This document shows, one piece after another, positions 1 through 12,810 of a DNA stretch of 64,000 bases. The position numbers and the translations under genes are program-made. The notes below the pieces were generated by a model. That model did no database searches and had not been told where the DNA came from. It saw nothing but the letters and a program-made list of their open reading frames with translations. Source of the stretch: Leuctra nigra (taxonomy: Eukaryota > Arthropoda > Insecta > Plecoptera > Leuctridae); contig OW203767.1 in assembly GCA_934045905.1 (NCBI GenBank), positions 22,199,073 through 22,263,072 on the forward strand, given 5' to 3'. The stretch's first letter is position 1. Every line of letters begins with the position of its first letter.

Positions 1-1110
1 TAACAGCAAATGTTATTATTGCTGATCGGGCATTCCAAACGTATTTCCGTTTCACTATTTGATTATTTTACTTGAAGGTAAATTCACTGCTGTTGGTACA
101 GATTCTTTAATCTGGATCATACCATATAAAAAACAACTAAAACAGTTCAAATTTAACGTTTTCCTCAATGTTTGAGGATAAGCCATATCCACATTTCTAC
201 GATCAATAAATCTAACTACGGTATAGATACAGGGCTGTCAACAATGCATTTTTAAGTCTTTTAACTTTGTGGATAGGTTTCAAAAATTTAATATAAAACG
301 CATTTCGTATTAATAAATGTAACATTCTTTTCTATTGTAATTTGTAACTTTTTAATTTATTATACAATGGTATTCTTTTTGACAAAATAAATATGACAAA
401 TCATCGCATTTCGCTACAAAGACTTCAACCATGACCGGTTCTTATAATAACTAAAACTTGTAAAATTGAAAATTACGGTATAGATTAGAGCGTTTTCAAA
501 AGCAGTGTAATTTACTACAACGAAAGAGTTGTACAAAACAGGAAAACATAACAATTAAATTACAATAAAAGTGCGTCTGAACTGAATTATAAGGTCGGCG
601 GAAGATTCGCCTGCGGAAGATTCGCCTGACCCTCGATTATACCTGTCGAATGAGAGGTTGGAAGATTCGCCTGCATGGGTTCAGGTAAACAGGAGGGTAC
701 ACGGAAGATTCGCCTTACAGGAAGGGTCAGGCGAATCTTCCAACACAACTTGGAAGATTCGCCTGACCCTCTAATATACCTGTCTAATGATAGGTTGGAA
801 GATTCGCCTGCTAGGGGATGTGAATCGGAAATGAAAATTAAGGGTCAGTCAGGGTGCACAAAATGGTCTGAAACGTGTCAGTTACGCGCATTGTTGGCGG
901 GATATTTCAAACATGATGAGATCGTTTGATTTTGGTACTTCTAAAATTTTAGTCGAACAAATTTAATGCATTCTAGGAGTTAGAAAATAACTTTTATGGA
1001 ATAAAAGTAAAGTATTAATTTGGTCGATAAACATAGTATTCCTTTCAAAGTCCTTTACCAATGTTGTTCATTAATAATTACTACACAACTGTACAATTAA
1101 TTCTATAAAT

Positions 1111-1320
1111 ACGAGGCAGAATGGCCTAAGTCCATTTTCTCTTATACTTTTGTCGAGGTCTATCTGACTGATGTCAACAAATATGGTTAGGTTATTGAAG
1201 TAAAGACTCTGGCACATAACTAAGTTATGATTGAATGAAGGCATAATTACTGGTTTTGTAAAAATCCAATCAAGAATAATTATTGAAATAGACTTCGGAC
1301 CTTCTACCACTGATGTACAG
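1111..1320. mobile_element. CCTCAGAGGTAGAAGGC-type MITE, copy 1
   Basis: The right end CGGACCTTCTACCACTGATGTACAG and left end GAGGCAGAATGGCC are degenerate inverted ends of the family best seen at 14726-14970. Confidence 0.6.
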
Positions 1321-1615
1321 ATTAATAATTATATATTATCAAAACATATTTTACAATGATCGGAAATGTTGATATTTAAATAGTCTATCTATAATTTTAA
1401 AACTGATGAATCCAGAATTCTGATGTAATTCGAAAACCATGATCTTTTCAAGATAATTGTGAAATAAACCTGAAATTATCTGATATTTTGTATGAAGTTG
1501 AAGATTGATAAATGATTGACAGGAAATATGTTGAAATGTATGGATCCACTGAAGTATAGTAGGTAGTGAAGTCCGAACATTATATTTTAATCTTCAATAT
1601 TATTTGATGTTCAGT

Positions 1616-2010
1616 GTTAAGACGGCTGGGTAGTGAGTTTGACCTTGAAGAGTTTTTTAATCGATTTTTATCAATATCTTTTTCCAGTGCAATTGTTAAC
1701 AAAATAGGGCTATGGACGTGAATTCAGAACAGTTCAATGAAAATAATTTCATAGCTTGAAATGGTTTATTAGATTTACTTTGTCCTACTGACGTTTAGTA
1801 CCCGAAAATTAGTAAATTATGGTACTTAACATCTGTTGGACAAAAGAAAACTAATAACTTATTCCAAGCTATGAAATTATTTTAATTGAACAGTTCTGAA
1901 GACGAGTACAAAGCCTTATTTTGTTAACAATTATATAGATAAAAGATATTGATAAAAATAGATTAAAAAACTCTTCAAGGCCACGCTCACTACTCAGCCC
2001 TTTAGACAAA
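1616..2010. mobile_element. TTAA-type foldback MITE, copy 1
   Basis: It has the same ends and inner mirrored blocks as 49165-49567 (GTTAAGACGGCTGGGTAGTGAG ... CTCACTACTCAGCCCTTTAG). It is nested inside the long-TIR element at 593-4282. Confidence 0.85.
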
Positions 2011-2463
2011 TATCTGGTCTGGAGTCCAGACACTACTATAGTTTTGTCATCACCATTTCCAATATTTTAAAAATTTTGCTGATAATATATTGCAACTTAT
2101 TCAGATCTTAGTTCACGATAAATTATTAAATTTATGACAATTCTTTGAACTTCTACGTTAACTTCTTTTTTATTTATACACATATTTTTATTATGTGTAT
2201 GTACAATATTTTGTCCTGTTTCACAGGACTTCTTCAGGGCGTTTGTTTTAAAAATTATATGAAAGAAAACAAATTATAAATTGACTAACCCAGGTATTGC
2301 ATTGTATTGTATTTGCATCACTATCGAATAATAAAGATGTTAACGTAAAAGTTCAAAGAATTGTCATAAATTTAATGATTATATATAATTATAATTTATT
2401 GAGCAGTTTGGTATGTGTTTATTAAAAATAATTGATAAATGTTTTCTGTATTGTATTATTAAC

Positions 2464-3842
2464 CCCATAAAAACACTCCGTGTAAAAATACCAGCCAAGT
2501 CTCTTTAACTATAAAAAAAATAGAAGAAATCTAAAAATTCAGCACTGAAAAGTAGTGATATCAAAAAATTGGCCAAGTCAAACTTAATTTGAAAAACCAA
2601 AATATACTTGGCGCATCGGGTATTAATCTAGTATAGAAGTATATGCCAAAAATCATATGTACCTAAATATATAAAATATACCTATATTGCCCTTAAAAAC
2701 GATGCGCCAAGTATATTTTGGTTTTTCAAATTAAGTTTGACTTGGCCAATTTTTTGATATCACTACTTTTCAGTGCTGAATTTTTAGATTTCTTCTATTT
2801 TTTTTATAGTTAAAGAGACTTGGCTGGTATTTTTACACGGAGTGTTTTTTATGGGGATATCACAATTTTTTTAAGTTTATATAAACAATTTGTAACACAT
2901 ATCGAAACAACAATGACTAATTCCTTTAAAAAAATAAGCCAGTTCCAATTTGGTTACTAAGAAAAGTTGCGTTTGGTACCAAAATATGCTTAAAGTGATA
3001 TTCCATGAAGAAAAGCGAAAGATTTGTTCCAATCGGTCCAGCCGTTTTCGAGATATGGCATCACTTCCGGTTATCAAAATGGCGGCTGAAAACACTCCAC
3101 GTAGAATTTGTTTATATAAATGTTTTGTATCATTATAAACCTTGTGAATAAGTAGTTATTGTAGTAAGAGGTGATTAAAGTCTGATTTTTCATTTTTATG
3201 ACGTCATTTCCGGTTTCAGTAATAGTACATTTCTGTTTAGACTATTGTATTTTCATATATATGACCGTCCGAATAGTTTGACGCTAGTTTCGTTCCGATC
3301 GGTTCAGCCGGTTTCGAGATATGACGTCATTTCCGGTTTCAAAATGGCGACTTCCGGTTGGTTTTATAAAAAGGCACCTCAGACGCCAAAAGTGCACATG
3401 TGGTAAAAATTTCAGATCGATTGGTTCAGCCGCTTAGGCTGTGGCGGTGATAGCGGTGTTTCCTGATATCTGAATCATCATCATCATCTAAAGAAGAAGA
3501 AGAAGAAGAAGAAGAAGAAGAAGAAGAAGAAGAAGAAGAAGAAGAAGATGAAAGTGATGTAATTTCACTGTTTTCACGGCCCTCTAGCTCGCAAATGGCA
3601 TAACCTATTGTTCCCAAATTTGGTATATGTGGTGGGGTGGGCCATAGCTCGAAATTAAGATATTTCACAACAATGTGAGATTTTCCAATTTTATGATCCA
3701 GTAGACCGAAAATGCCATATTGTTGCTTACAGTAAAAGTGTTTGGTCTGCTCCTCGGTTTATTAGGCATTTACGGTACGTTGAGTGACTGTGAGTGTACA
3801 GTACGACTTGGCTGGGTGGAGCGACCGCTCCACTAGATACTT
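2464..3842 (-). mobile_element. Hairpin-ended repeat element, copy 1
   Basis: It ends in a near-perfect palindrome with about 155-base arms (2464-2618 and 2700-2856). It contains two internal repeats combining a receptor-like phrase (CGATCGGTTCAGCCG.TTTCGAGATATG) with CATTTCCGGTTTCAAAATGGCG. It has a (GAA)n tract (3491-3547) and a terminus GGAGCGACCGCTCCACTAG near 3840. It is homologous, inverted, to 15951-17815. No protein is encoded. Confidence 0.8.
3491..3547 (+). repeat. (GAA)n microsatellite
   Basis: About 19 GAA/AGA units. The minus-strand poly-serine frame over it is an artefact. Confidence 0.95.
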
Positions 3843-5354
3843 CAATACAGTAGTTCACCCACTTTTATTCCATAAAGATATTTTCTAAATTCTAGGATGC
3901 ATGAAATATGTTCCATTAAAATTTGTCTATAATAAAGTACCAAAATCAAACGATCTCATCATGTTTGAAATATCCCGCCAACAATTCGCGTAACTGACAC
4001 GTTTCAGACCATTTTGTGCACCCTGACTGACCCCTAATTTTCATTTCCGATTCACATCCCCTAGCAGGCGAATCTTCCAACCTATCATTAGACAGGTATA
4101 TTAGAGGGTCAGGCGAATCTTCCAAGTTGTGTTGGAAGATTCGCCTGACCCTTCCTGTAAGGCGAATCTTCCGTGTACCCTCCTGTTTACCTGAACCCAT
4201 GCAGGCGAATCTTCCAACCTCTCATTCGACAGGTATAATCGAGGGTCAGGCGAATCTTCCGCAGGCGAATCATCCGGCAATCGAATTATAAAACGGGATT
4301 TGAATTAATTATTTTTAGATATAATTTCGAAGTATTTATGATCGTATTGGCTAAAATACTAGCCAAGCAGCTAAAACCAAAGTCCCTTGATATAAGCCGA
4401 TACAACACTGTTATTTTTCCAATCCAATTAAATTCTATCACAGCTCTGCGGTTCACCCTCGCAGTTTCCCTCCTCTGCAAACAAGAGGAAACTGTTTGAC
4501 TTGGAACATTCTTGATTCTGGGGGCAATATTCGGTTGACCAGCACTTAGGACCCCCCGTGGGGACCCCCCCCCCCCCCCCAATGCGTGCTGATGTCAGGT
4601 CTGGACTCCGTGATCGATGCCCTACTATCATAACCTATATAAACTCAACAGTCGTTCAAAGCGGCAGCGAAGTGCCACGCTTCGGAAATAGAACGTTGAG
4701 AAGACGCCGAGCTTTTGATCAAAGTTTCATCAAAGATGCTGAGCTTTTGGATTTCAATGATTTACGACGTAGCTCTCTTCTTCTGGAGATAAAGTTTAAA
4801 TATCAGAAGTCAGATCAGTTTGAGGGTTTTTAAGGAAACTGCCGATCGGAAAATCGGAAAGGAGTTTTATTCATGACGAGACAAAGTTTTTATTTGTCCA
4901 TTTCGACAAAAGTTTAGGGAATGAAACTCGAGATAATGTCATGTAATTTTTTTTCAATTTATATTTTTTCAGTTACGACACAAATTTCAACAAAGAAGAT
5001 AGAAAAATCAGTACGTTTTCTGCTTTACGAAAAGGCGTACATTGTTATGCTATTGTTTTATATTTTCACAGTGTTTCACGTTATCAAGTACAATATCTGT
5101 TTTTGAACGGCGAACTACGGTACCTACTCTTACAGAACTTTATCTGTTTTTTATGTCCCGCCGTTTAAACAATCGATCTGACATTCTTCACACACACATA
5201 ATAACAGAAGTCAGGTACATAGATTTTAAACAAAATTCTCTGAATGGTTAAAAAGTGACAGGAAAATAGATTTAAAGTTTATACTACGGTTAACTGATGG
5301 ATAACCTGAAAGTAATGTCCATGTTAGAGGTCTTACAGATGTAGATACGTTTTA

Positions 5355-5622
5355 TTTTTTTTGTCTGGGGCTTAACGTCGCACTGTTTTGCAGCGAGGCT
5401 AATGGCGACGGATGAATGATCATGCTGATGATTGGGAGATGATGGTGAAGAGTAGGCGAGGATGGAAGGTGGGTAGGAGGCGGTCGTGGCCTATTAGTAG
5501 GGTAGCATTTGCCTGTCGACTGAGGGAAAACCACGAAAAAACCCGACGGCCGCGGGAATCGAACCCGGGCCTCCAGAATACAAGTTCAAAGCGGTAACCA
5601 CTCACCCAACCTGTTCCGTAAT
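5355..5622 (-). mobile_element. tRNA-derived SINE, near full length
   Basis: Reverse orientation of the 53824-54111 family. It runs from TTTTTTGTCTGGGGCTTAACGTCGCACTG (3' end) to the head GGGAATCGAACCCGGGCCTCC (B box) and GGTAACCACTCACCCAACCTG (A-box region). The middle is slightly shortened. Confidence 0.85.
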
Positions 5623-5994
5623 GAATCAATATGAATCAATATTGATCAATATTATGAATCTATTATTTAATTTTCATATTCATATTAAGAAGATCTCTTA
5701 TTTTCGCGTTCACTGAGCGATTTTCTAGCATTGTTTAAGATTCAAATTCGTTGAGTTAGAACAGATTATGAAATGCATTGAACTCAACAATGAACCCACT
5801 ATAAAGTAGTTATTTTGCTTCAATTTCGCGTCTACACGGTAAAATTCGTTTAACTAAAAGATTTCAATGTAATGAATGAATTATTGAACCTTGTAAACTA
5901 CACTTTATATTATAGTCTCTCTAAGGGGGTTGTAGTACTAGCCGACATGAAAGGGATATTTTACTTTCAAACGATGACTTGATGATCAAAATCA

Positions 5995-6232
5995 TCACAA
6001 CAATTTGTATTCCGGAGGCCCGGGTCCGATTCCCGCGGCCGTCCTTCCTGGCTGAGGTTTTATTCCCTCAGTCAACAGGCAAATGCTGGGAAGGTACCCT
6101 ACTTATAGGCCACGAACGCCTCCTTCCCACCTTCCATCCTTACCTACTCTTCACCATCATCTCCCAATCATCATCATAACCATTCATCCGGCGCCATTAG
6201 CCTCGCTGCAGAACAGTGCGACGTAAAATCAC
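5995..6232 (+). mobile_element. tRNA-derived SINE, 5'-truncated
   Basis: Same family as 53824-54111. It begins within the head (TTGTATTCCGGAGGCCCGGG, B box mutated to GGTCCGATTCC), has a complete body and ends GTGCGACGTAAAATC. The frame 5979-6179 is only SINE sequence. Confidence 0.85.
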
Positions 6233-6600
6233 AACAAAATATCACAAAGCAGAGAAAAGGCCCTTTAAGATTGATCGCCATTTTGTCTGTTCGCCATCAC
6301 CGAGCCACCGTGACGACGCCATTAACCTCGTGGAGTGTCTCATAAAGAAGACTCGAGTGTCTCGCGCTACTTTGTGCGCCATCCGAGCTGCATGAGAGTT
6401 CAAGGGGCTGAGAGAAGTGACGAGCAACAATGAAGAGGAAGTAGAGAACTTGTTGCAAATCGACTCAAAGTTTGCAGTTATGAAAACAAGTATCAGATTC
6501 ACAAAGATGCGAGGATATGTTATTAAATCGTTATAAAAATATGTTACCTATAGGGCGTATCCTATATTTTTAAGAGCATAACAAACACTTAAATATATTG

Positions 6601-7213
6601 ATTGAGCGAGCGAAGCGAGCGACTTCTTTTGACTCTTTTGACACGGACCTCTTATTTATTTATTTTTTTGCTGCTACCTGGAGCAATAGAAGTTGCACCG
6701 TTTCACCGATCGATCTGAAATTTTGCACATATGTAGAGGCAACCTTCTCTGTTTGCAAACCCTAATTTTTTTGAAATCCATTCATTGGTTCATTGGTAAA
6801 ATAAATATCTCCTGATAAGTTGAAAAATGAAAATGGTCTTCGATAAATATGATCAAACTCATATTTTGCATGGTCATTAAGACCAACATTGTATCTTATT
6901 TTACAAATTTTCATTCCAATTACTTAAGAACGTATGAACTTATTGACATTTTTAAAAGCTGTCAGAGATGAAGTATCGCAATGAATGTTTTCCAGTGCCA
7001 ATTGAATTAAATCTGATTTGCTATATGTACCAGGGTGCTTAGATGCTATTTTCAAGTTTCGATGAAAAGCATTATACTTTGATGTTGATTGAGTGGATAA
7101 TATTTCCATTCAATATGGATGTATGTGTTTTCTGTGCGTTGTGTATGCATTTCCGGTTCAACAATTGGCACGTACCCGTGCTCGCTCATCAACGCGGTTG
7201 AGCGTTTTCCTAG
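6601..7213 (+). mobile_element. Helitron-like non-autonomous element
   Basis: It starts TTGAGCGAGCGAAGCGAGCG and ends CTCGCTCATCAACGCGG...AGCGTTTTCCTAG|T, with a small stem (AACGC/GCGTT) just before the CTAG end. The interior shares GATC.ATCTGAAATTTTGCACATATG with the other copies in the window. Confidence 0.7.
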
Positions 7214-7984
7214 TAATTGTCAAATATTTCTTAAATTCAGCTAATTTATTTTTCTTTATTTTACTTTTTCTCGAGTTCATATAGAAAATTTTAACAGTGC
7301 GGAATAGCGCCATCTGTACAGTGGATTCATCTAAACTTGTATTGAAGAAAATAAAAGTGTTTTTTTGATCGCAGAGTCCAACATTTTCGCATGTGGTTTT
7401 AACTCGAGAACAGCTTTCAAGGGTGCCCAAAGTCGACTTGTGTGTCAGCCATCAGCTTTTTTGACTCTTGGATAGATTGTTTCCTATTTCCAATGTCAAT
7501 TATAAAGCAGCAACTTTCATACGAACATGAATTCACACGAAATTGGCTTGTTACTTATAGCGTTTTCCTAGTGCTATTTTCATAAACGCCTAAAGCTCAC
7601 TCATCAACGCAATATTGTAAGCTTTGTTTACCAACAATAATCGTCTTTGATACCAACAAACTCTGTTTGCCACGGGCCGTATCATTTACATAAGCAGTAG
7701 CGAATGCATTATCGACATTCTACTCTAACGCCGTTTATCGCATCTGCATTGTTCAATAATTCAAACCCCTTTCCACCTCAACATCCAACCACAACAGTTC
7801 CATTACATTCTATTGTTATGACGATTAACAAAGATTCCAAACGTAATTATAACATCGCCTTTTGCTCAGTCACTCGCAACACAACCCCGATGTTTTCGCG
7901 AAAGTCAGTAGATTCGCGATGAGTAGTCCCTATTGATTTTCTGTATGGGTTGGCTTATAAGTATAAAGGGCTAGTTGCAACGTA

Positions 7985-8070
7985 GACGTCAAACCTCCAC
8001 GTGGTTGGAATCGAACCCGGGTCCCCGAAGACGGAGAGATACACTTACATGTTCACAGCTAACCGCATTT
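7985..8070 (-). repeat. tRNA-derived repeat fragment
   Basis: The reverse complement contains GGACCCGGGTTCGATTCCAACCACGTGG, a good B box with T-arm, and GCGGTTAGCTGTGAACATG upstream, which resembles an A box. It is a different tRNA-derived head from the main SINE family. Confidence 0.5.
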
Positions 8071-8115
8071 TGTACCAAATCGATCCAAAACCTTTGGAGC
8101 GTACTCTAAATAGGG

Positions 8116-8199
8116 TGACCTAGTTTTAAGGTGTTATCGATCAATGTAAGGTCAAGAGGTCACTGACGATCTTTCACGATCAGGTGAGGTCAAAGGTCG
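8116..8199. promoter_or_regulatory. Cluster of nuclear-receptor half-sites
   Basis: Five AGGTCA-type half-sites lie within 84 bases: TGACCT (8116-8121), a perfect DR2 AGGTCA-AG-AGGTCA (8149-8162) and a near-perfect DR1 AGGTCA-A-AGGTCG (8187-8199). It lies in the presumed eag intron 1 and is not inside a recognised repeat. Function is untested. Confidence 0.4.
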
Positions 8200-9337
8200 T
8201 GACTTAATATGCGTGGGTTCGCCATATTATAATTTGTCAACCGTTGTCATGGTGATAGTTTTTGTTAAATAGAAAAACAAGAACGCGCTCGTTGGGTAGC
8301 AATGTACAGAGGGTTGTGATTGGAGGGGGAGGGGGTCACGTGATGGGTTTGAGTTGTTGGATATGGACTTGGTCAACTGTTATTAAGTGAGGGGAAGTTG
8401 TATTCAACTTCATGGAAATACGAAACAATATTAGACGTGTCTGTAGCTTGAGATAATACATTGATACACAGTATTTGCTTTTGTTTGTAAAGGGCCAAAT
8501 AAACATTTCAGAATACTTTTCGTTTTTGAAACAGTCAAACTAGTTATTGGGGATTCTGGAATTGTTGAGTATCAGGTTGATAGCAACAATCTGACCTACG
8601 AGAGACATAAAATAAGGAATTAAGACGAATAATTGTCAAAAAGTATAGTTACAAAAATCGATCCATCTGCTTGATATAATTATAATTAATATTTAAATGT
8701 TTTACGAGCAAAATATAATTATAGAATTACTAAGAAAATATTAGAAATTGACGCAACGTTTGTGTATGAGGAAGAATTGATAAAAAAAAACATTGGAAAA
8801 ACAAATATTATGAAACCGAAGATATTGGAAATGAAGAACCATCCGTGTTTTTACATTTCTGAAGCAAACCCCTCTGTATCGTTTGCACAGAACTCAAATA
8901 CTCAATCGATTAACTATCAAATAAGTTTCACAATCTTTGCACCTAGCTTTACTAATCGCCATTAGTAACTCATTACGCGGTGTTATTTGAACACGACGGT
9001 AGTTCCAAAAGTGGGACATCACTTCCGTGTTGAAACCTCTGAAGAAACACTACGTGGTAGATCATTTATCAAACTCAATCTCCCGAAAGCAGAAGGGTAA
9101 CAAAAAGCAGCGCCGCTCTAAAGAACCCTCTATTGACCTATTTTTCAAACTGACACTGAAAGTAAGCCTGGGGAAGGCAGTCATTAGGATTATTGATTTT
9201 CTATCAAAATGCCGCAATGGAGTTACGGAAGTGTATGTTAATTATATATTATTATCAACATAGTGATCTGGATGAAAATTAAATAACATAAATGACCTCT
9301 GGTTGGCCCGTTATTTTCTTTATAATAGTGTTTTACG

Positions 9338-9430
9338 TAGTGCTCTCTATGATGATTGGGAGGGATGATAGGGTAGGGTGGAGGTGAGAGAAGGCGGTCG
9401 TGGCCTAATAGTAGTGAACCAATTTCCTGC
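9338..9430 (-). mobile_element. SINE fragment
   Basis: Central body of the same SINE (GATGATTGGGAGGGATGATAGG..., AAGGCGGTCGTGGCCTAATAGTAG), with both ends lost. Confidence 0.7.
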
Positions 9431-9489
9431 ATCTGAAACTCTCGAGCAAACTAAAGTCAGGAATGTCGAAAGAGGGAATAGTAGTAGGT

Positions 9490-9985
9490 AGTGTTTTTTT
9501 TTGTAGAAAGCAATTTTAATTGTGTTTCAAATAGGGAATCATAGATTAGGCATAATAATTAAAATTATTCTTAACAGAAAACATTAAGAGGCAAATGGAA
9601 GCGAACGGGAATCGCACGGTTCGTCAGAGCGTTTTTTTAAAATTTTGTCTTCCCACTAAATAATTTAAAAAAATCAGATAGTAACGACCCATTACAGCGT
9701 TATAGACTAAATAATGCCGCCCACTGGAGTTCATTATGAGCTCTGGTACGACCTCAAAGTGTTAAATACGATTATTTTACAAAAAATATCGAATTTAACA
9801 CTTTGAGGTCGCACAAGGGGTCATAATGAACTCCAGTGTGTGGCATTATTTAGTCTATTAAGCTATTAAGCTATTAAGGTCTATTAAGGTTACTATCAGA
9901 TTTTTTAAAATTATTTAGTGGGAAAACAAAATTTCAAAAAAAGCTCTGACGAACCGTGCGATTCCCGTTCGCTTCCGTTTGCGAA
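9490..9985. mobile_element. Foldback MITE with CAAACGGAAGCGAACGGG ends, copy 1
   Basis: Mirrored arms start at 9592 (CAAATGGAAGCGAACGGG) and end at 9981. They include AATCGCACGGTTCGTCAGAGC, AATAATGCCGC.CACTGGAGT and TAACACTTTGAGGTCGCAC around a centre near 9785. Similarity to copy 2 (23736-24092) extends outside the arms on one side (9490-9570 versus 24096-24170 inverted). Confidence 0.9.
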
Positions 9986-10427
9986 ATCAGGCGTTACAAC
10001 TAAACAAACTCGCTCCGTTCGTTATTTGATATTAGAAAAGCGTGTTAAATTATAAACATGAAATACACCAAGATTTTATACCAAACGAGTGCTACGTCTA
10101 AGTTAAGTTTCCAGTTTTAAAGTTGGCAATTTGGAATTGTTTGGAGAAGTTTTTCTCTTTCATCAAGAATTCCAGTCTGTGGCAAAATGAAATGCCGAGA
10201 ACTTAATTACGAGAGATTCAGTTTATAAAAACGCGAAAGAAAGACGTATTATCATAATGTTTCTTCTTCTTCTTGTTGTTTCCCTAACAAGATCGAGTGT
10301 TCCAGTTTTGAGAGTTTTGTTTCGGTTGAGAGATTGTTTGGAAGTTTGAATTACTAGCGAGATATTTACAGTTGAGACGACGTTTTGTCTCACAACTTAA
10401 TTCTTGGTGTCTCCAATTTAAATACCA

Positions 10428-10886
10428 AGGGCGTATTCAGGGGGGGGGGGGGGCTGAGGGGGCCATGCCCCCCCCCCCCCCCCCCCCCCCGAAATCAGGA
10501 TTTCATCTAAGAAAATAAGCACATTTAATTTATTATGTGAAAAAAAAAGTTAAAAATAGAGAGATCATGTCAAAAACGTTCCAAAATGATTAGAATTGAG
10601 TTAAAATTCCAAAAAAATTCCGGGGCTGTGCGCCCCGGGCTTGCATATTCTAATGCTTTTAATAAATGTACCTCAAAGTAGATAAATTTTTGGATACTCT
10701 GTAATTTAGAATTCCCCAAAATAGCTATACACTGCGATTCAAAATTGCACCTAAATAAATGACCTTGGTCCAAAATTTTCTCGGGGGCTGCGCCCCCGAA
10801 CCCCCTGTTTTACACTGTGCATTTTCAAAATATTAGTAATGTCCGGCCCCCCCCCCCCCGAAATGTCATCCTGGATACGCTCTTGT
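10428..10886. mobile_element. Poly-G/poly-C bounded repeat element
   Basis: It starts GGGCGTATTCAGGGGGG... and ends ...CCCCCGAAATGTCATCCTGGATACGCTC, with mirrored termini. It contains homopolymers of 14-20 G or C (10441-10454, about 10471-10490, about 10846-10858) and the small palindromes GGGGCTGTGCGCCCC and GGGGGCTGCGCCCCC. It is non-coding. Confidence 0.7.
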
Positions 10887-11932
10887 TAAATACATTGCTA
10901 TTTATTATGATTTTGAAAGAGGTGTGGGATTTCCTCTCTATTCGTCAATTTAGGATCGATTTGTGATTGAATTTTTAAGTATGTAATTACACAACGAATA
11001 CAATACTTATACAATCAGCATAACTTTCATTTATAATGGAAATACAAATTCGATAATTTCAGTTTAATACATTGCCTCGTTACAGTAAAATTACCAATTG
11101 AATTTGATGTTTTTATGAGTGTAATGTAGGGTTGCATAAACTGTATGTTTCTATAAATGATTTATTCATTTCTAGTTTAATAATATGAATAAAATAGAGG
11201 TTTAATTTTATTCATTTGAATTACAGAACTTTTAGAACCCTTCACAAGTTAGCATTAAGAGATAATTTTCCATTCAAATAACACAAAATGTTTGTCGAAA
11301 GTTTTGCCTTATTCCTTTATCTGATCAATGTTTTCTGAATGTACTTCAAAACTACTATTAATGTTAAAGAAAATTACCTATCAAAGTGTCAACAAGAATA
11401 AGAAACTTAAGCGTAATTCTGTGTTTCTATAAAAATAACACATTATTGTTACTACATTTCCAAATAGCATCCATAATAAATGAATCAAACAGTGAGAAAT
11501 GAAAACGACAATACAACTTATCGATTTGTTGACGACATTAATAATAGTTGATATCGCGATCGAGGTGCCACTGGCGGGCATTGCTGGCACTACTGATATA
11601 AAGAGGACACATTTTAATGAAGATTATCCGTTTATCGTTGGCAATGGAGGGAGTGGAGTGGAGGGGAAGGGGAAATTGTGACGCCTTATCATCAGGTATG
11701 GCTTCGATTCCATGCTGGAAATAAAGTGCAGTGGCTGCAGGTTTATAAACGATGTTTTTGATGTTCAGTGATAGGTACAGTCAGACACAAATAGGAATAA
11801 AAGGGATGATGATGAAAAGTTTATGTACACTTCCATATTTTGGTTTAGAGTTATGTGACAGGTTCAGGATCATGTAGGAAGATATTCGATTTTGAATAAA
11901 ATTACATTCGGCAAACTTAAAAATGGATTTCT

Positions 11933-12191
11933 GTACCTCAAAGGTAGAATGCCCGATGTATATTTCAATTGTACTTGAGGTGAGTTAGACACAAATAATT
12001 CTGCCTTCTGCCCAATCAATACAAAGGTGTCATGAGTTATTGTGTAAGAGAATACTTCAATAAAACTGTATTTGTTGGCATCAGTCAAATGTCAATTGAT
12101 TGAGAGAGCTTGATTACATTATTCCAAAAGTGTGTAACGAAAAAATATAATCGAGAAAATGAACATCGGACCTTCTACCTCTGATGTACAG
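11933..12191. mobile_element. CCTCAGAGGTAGAAGGC-type MITE, copy 2
   Basis: GTACCTCAAAGGTAGAATGCC and GGACCTTCTACCTCTGATGTACAG are inverted ends. The interior shares AATGTCAATTGATTGAGAGAGCTTGATTACAT with other copies. Confidence 0.8.
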
Positions 12192-12810
12192 TTTTGTAGA
12201 ATAATTCTGGAAGCCTCTAAATTAATTAAGACCGGCTTCTTTTTCAAACTCTGAGATAATTGATATGAGCAAATAACCGAGCTGGTTTTTACCGGGGGTC
12301 GATTCTCAGTAAGACAGTTCAATTCCTGAACCAAAGTGTATTATAAAATGATGTGAATTGAATATGTTTGCAGAATATATCGTATTTATAATTTTCCTTC
12401 AGATGGAAATGCAGTTGGAACTATGTACTAAAACGTTATGAAGTCACTACTGGATGGTTTGGAGTTGTGGTTGTGGGGACAGCGTGTGGTTGGTGGCGGC
12501 GGTTAAACCCTTTTTAGTGGGACCAAATTCTCTAAATGAACATGCCTCACATTTCAAACACAATCTTTCAGTAAAACATTCCACGAAAGAAGGCGAATAG
12601 CGAAGTAGCGAAGTGGTTCAATTTCTTGGAACGTTAAAGAATGCTCTGTTAATACTAGTTCAAGAAATGTAATTGGCTGTTGCCGTTACAAAATAGTCCT
12701 AATCAACTGTTTAAATTTAGCAGAGCATAGACAAACTATAAGTTTTATCAGATTGTTAGAAGTTAGCTAGATGCAAAATATAAAAACAACTTATTAGATA
12801 TCGGACTTCA

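Larger units (their letters stand above)
593..4282. mobile_element. 3.7-kb Mutator-like non-autonomous element with long TIRs
   Basis: Inverted arms of about 415 bases (593-1010 and 3861-4282) are nearly identical. They are rich in a 14-base motif GGAAGATTCGCCTG, with about seven copies per arm, mostly in one orientation. The element is flanked by the 9-bp direct repeat GAATTATAA (584-592 and 4283-4291). Long TIRs plus a 9-bp duplication suggest a Mutator-like element. No transposase is visible; the interior is occupied by nested elements (1111-1320, 1616-2010, 2464-3842). The 84-residue frame in each arm (675-929 plus, 3946-4200 minus) is repeat sequence. Confidence 0.8.

Noticed and set aside
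3426..3668. Minus-strand poly-serine frame
   Set aside because: It is created by the (GAA)n microsatellite inside a repeat element.
675..4200. 84-residue frame present twice, 675-929 plus and 3946-4200 minus
   Set aside because: Both copies lie in the TIR arms of one transposable element and are made of the repeated GGAAGATTCGCCTG motif, so their similarity follows from the repeat and not from coding.
4558..4833. 91-residue plus-strand frame after a poly-C tract
   Set aside because: No recognisable family, it starts in a homopolymer, and it has overlapping frames on the other strand.
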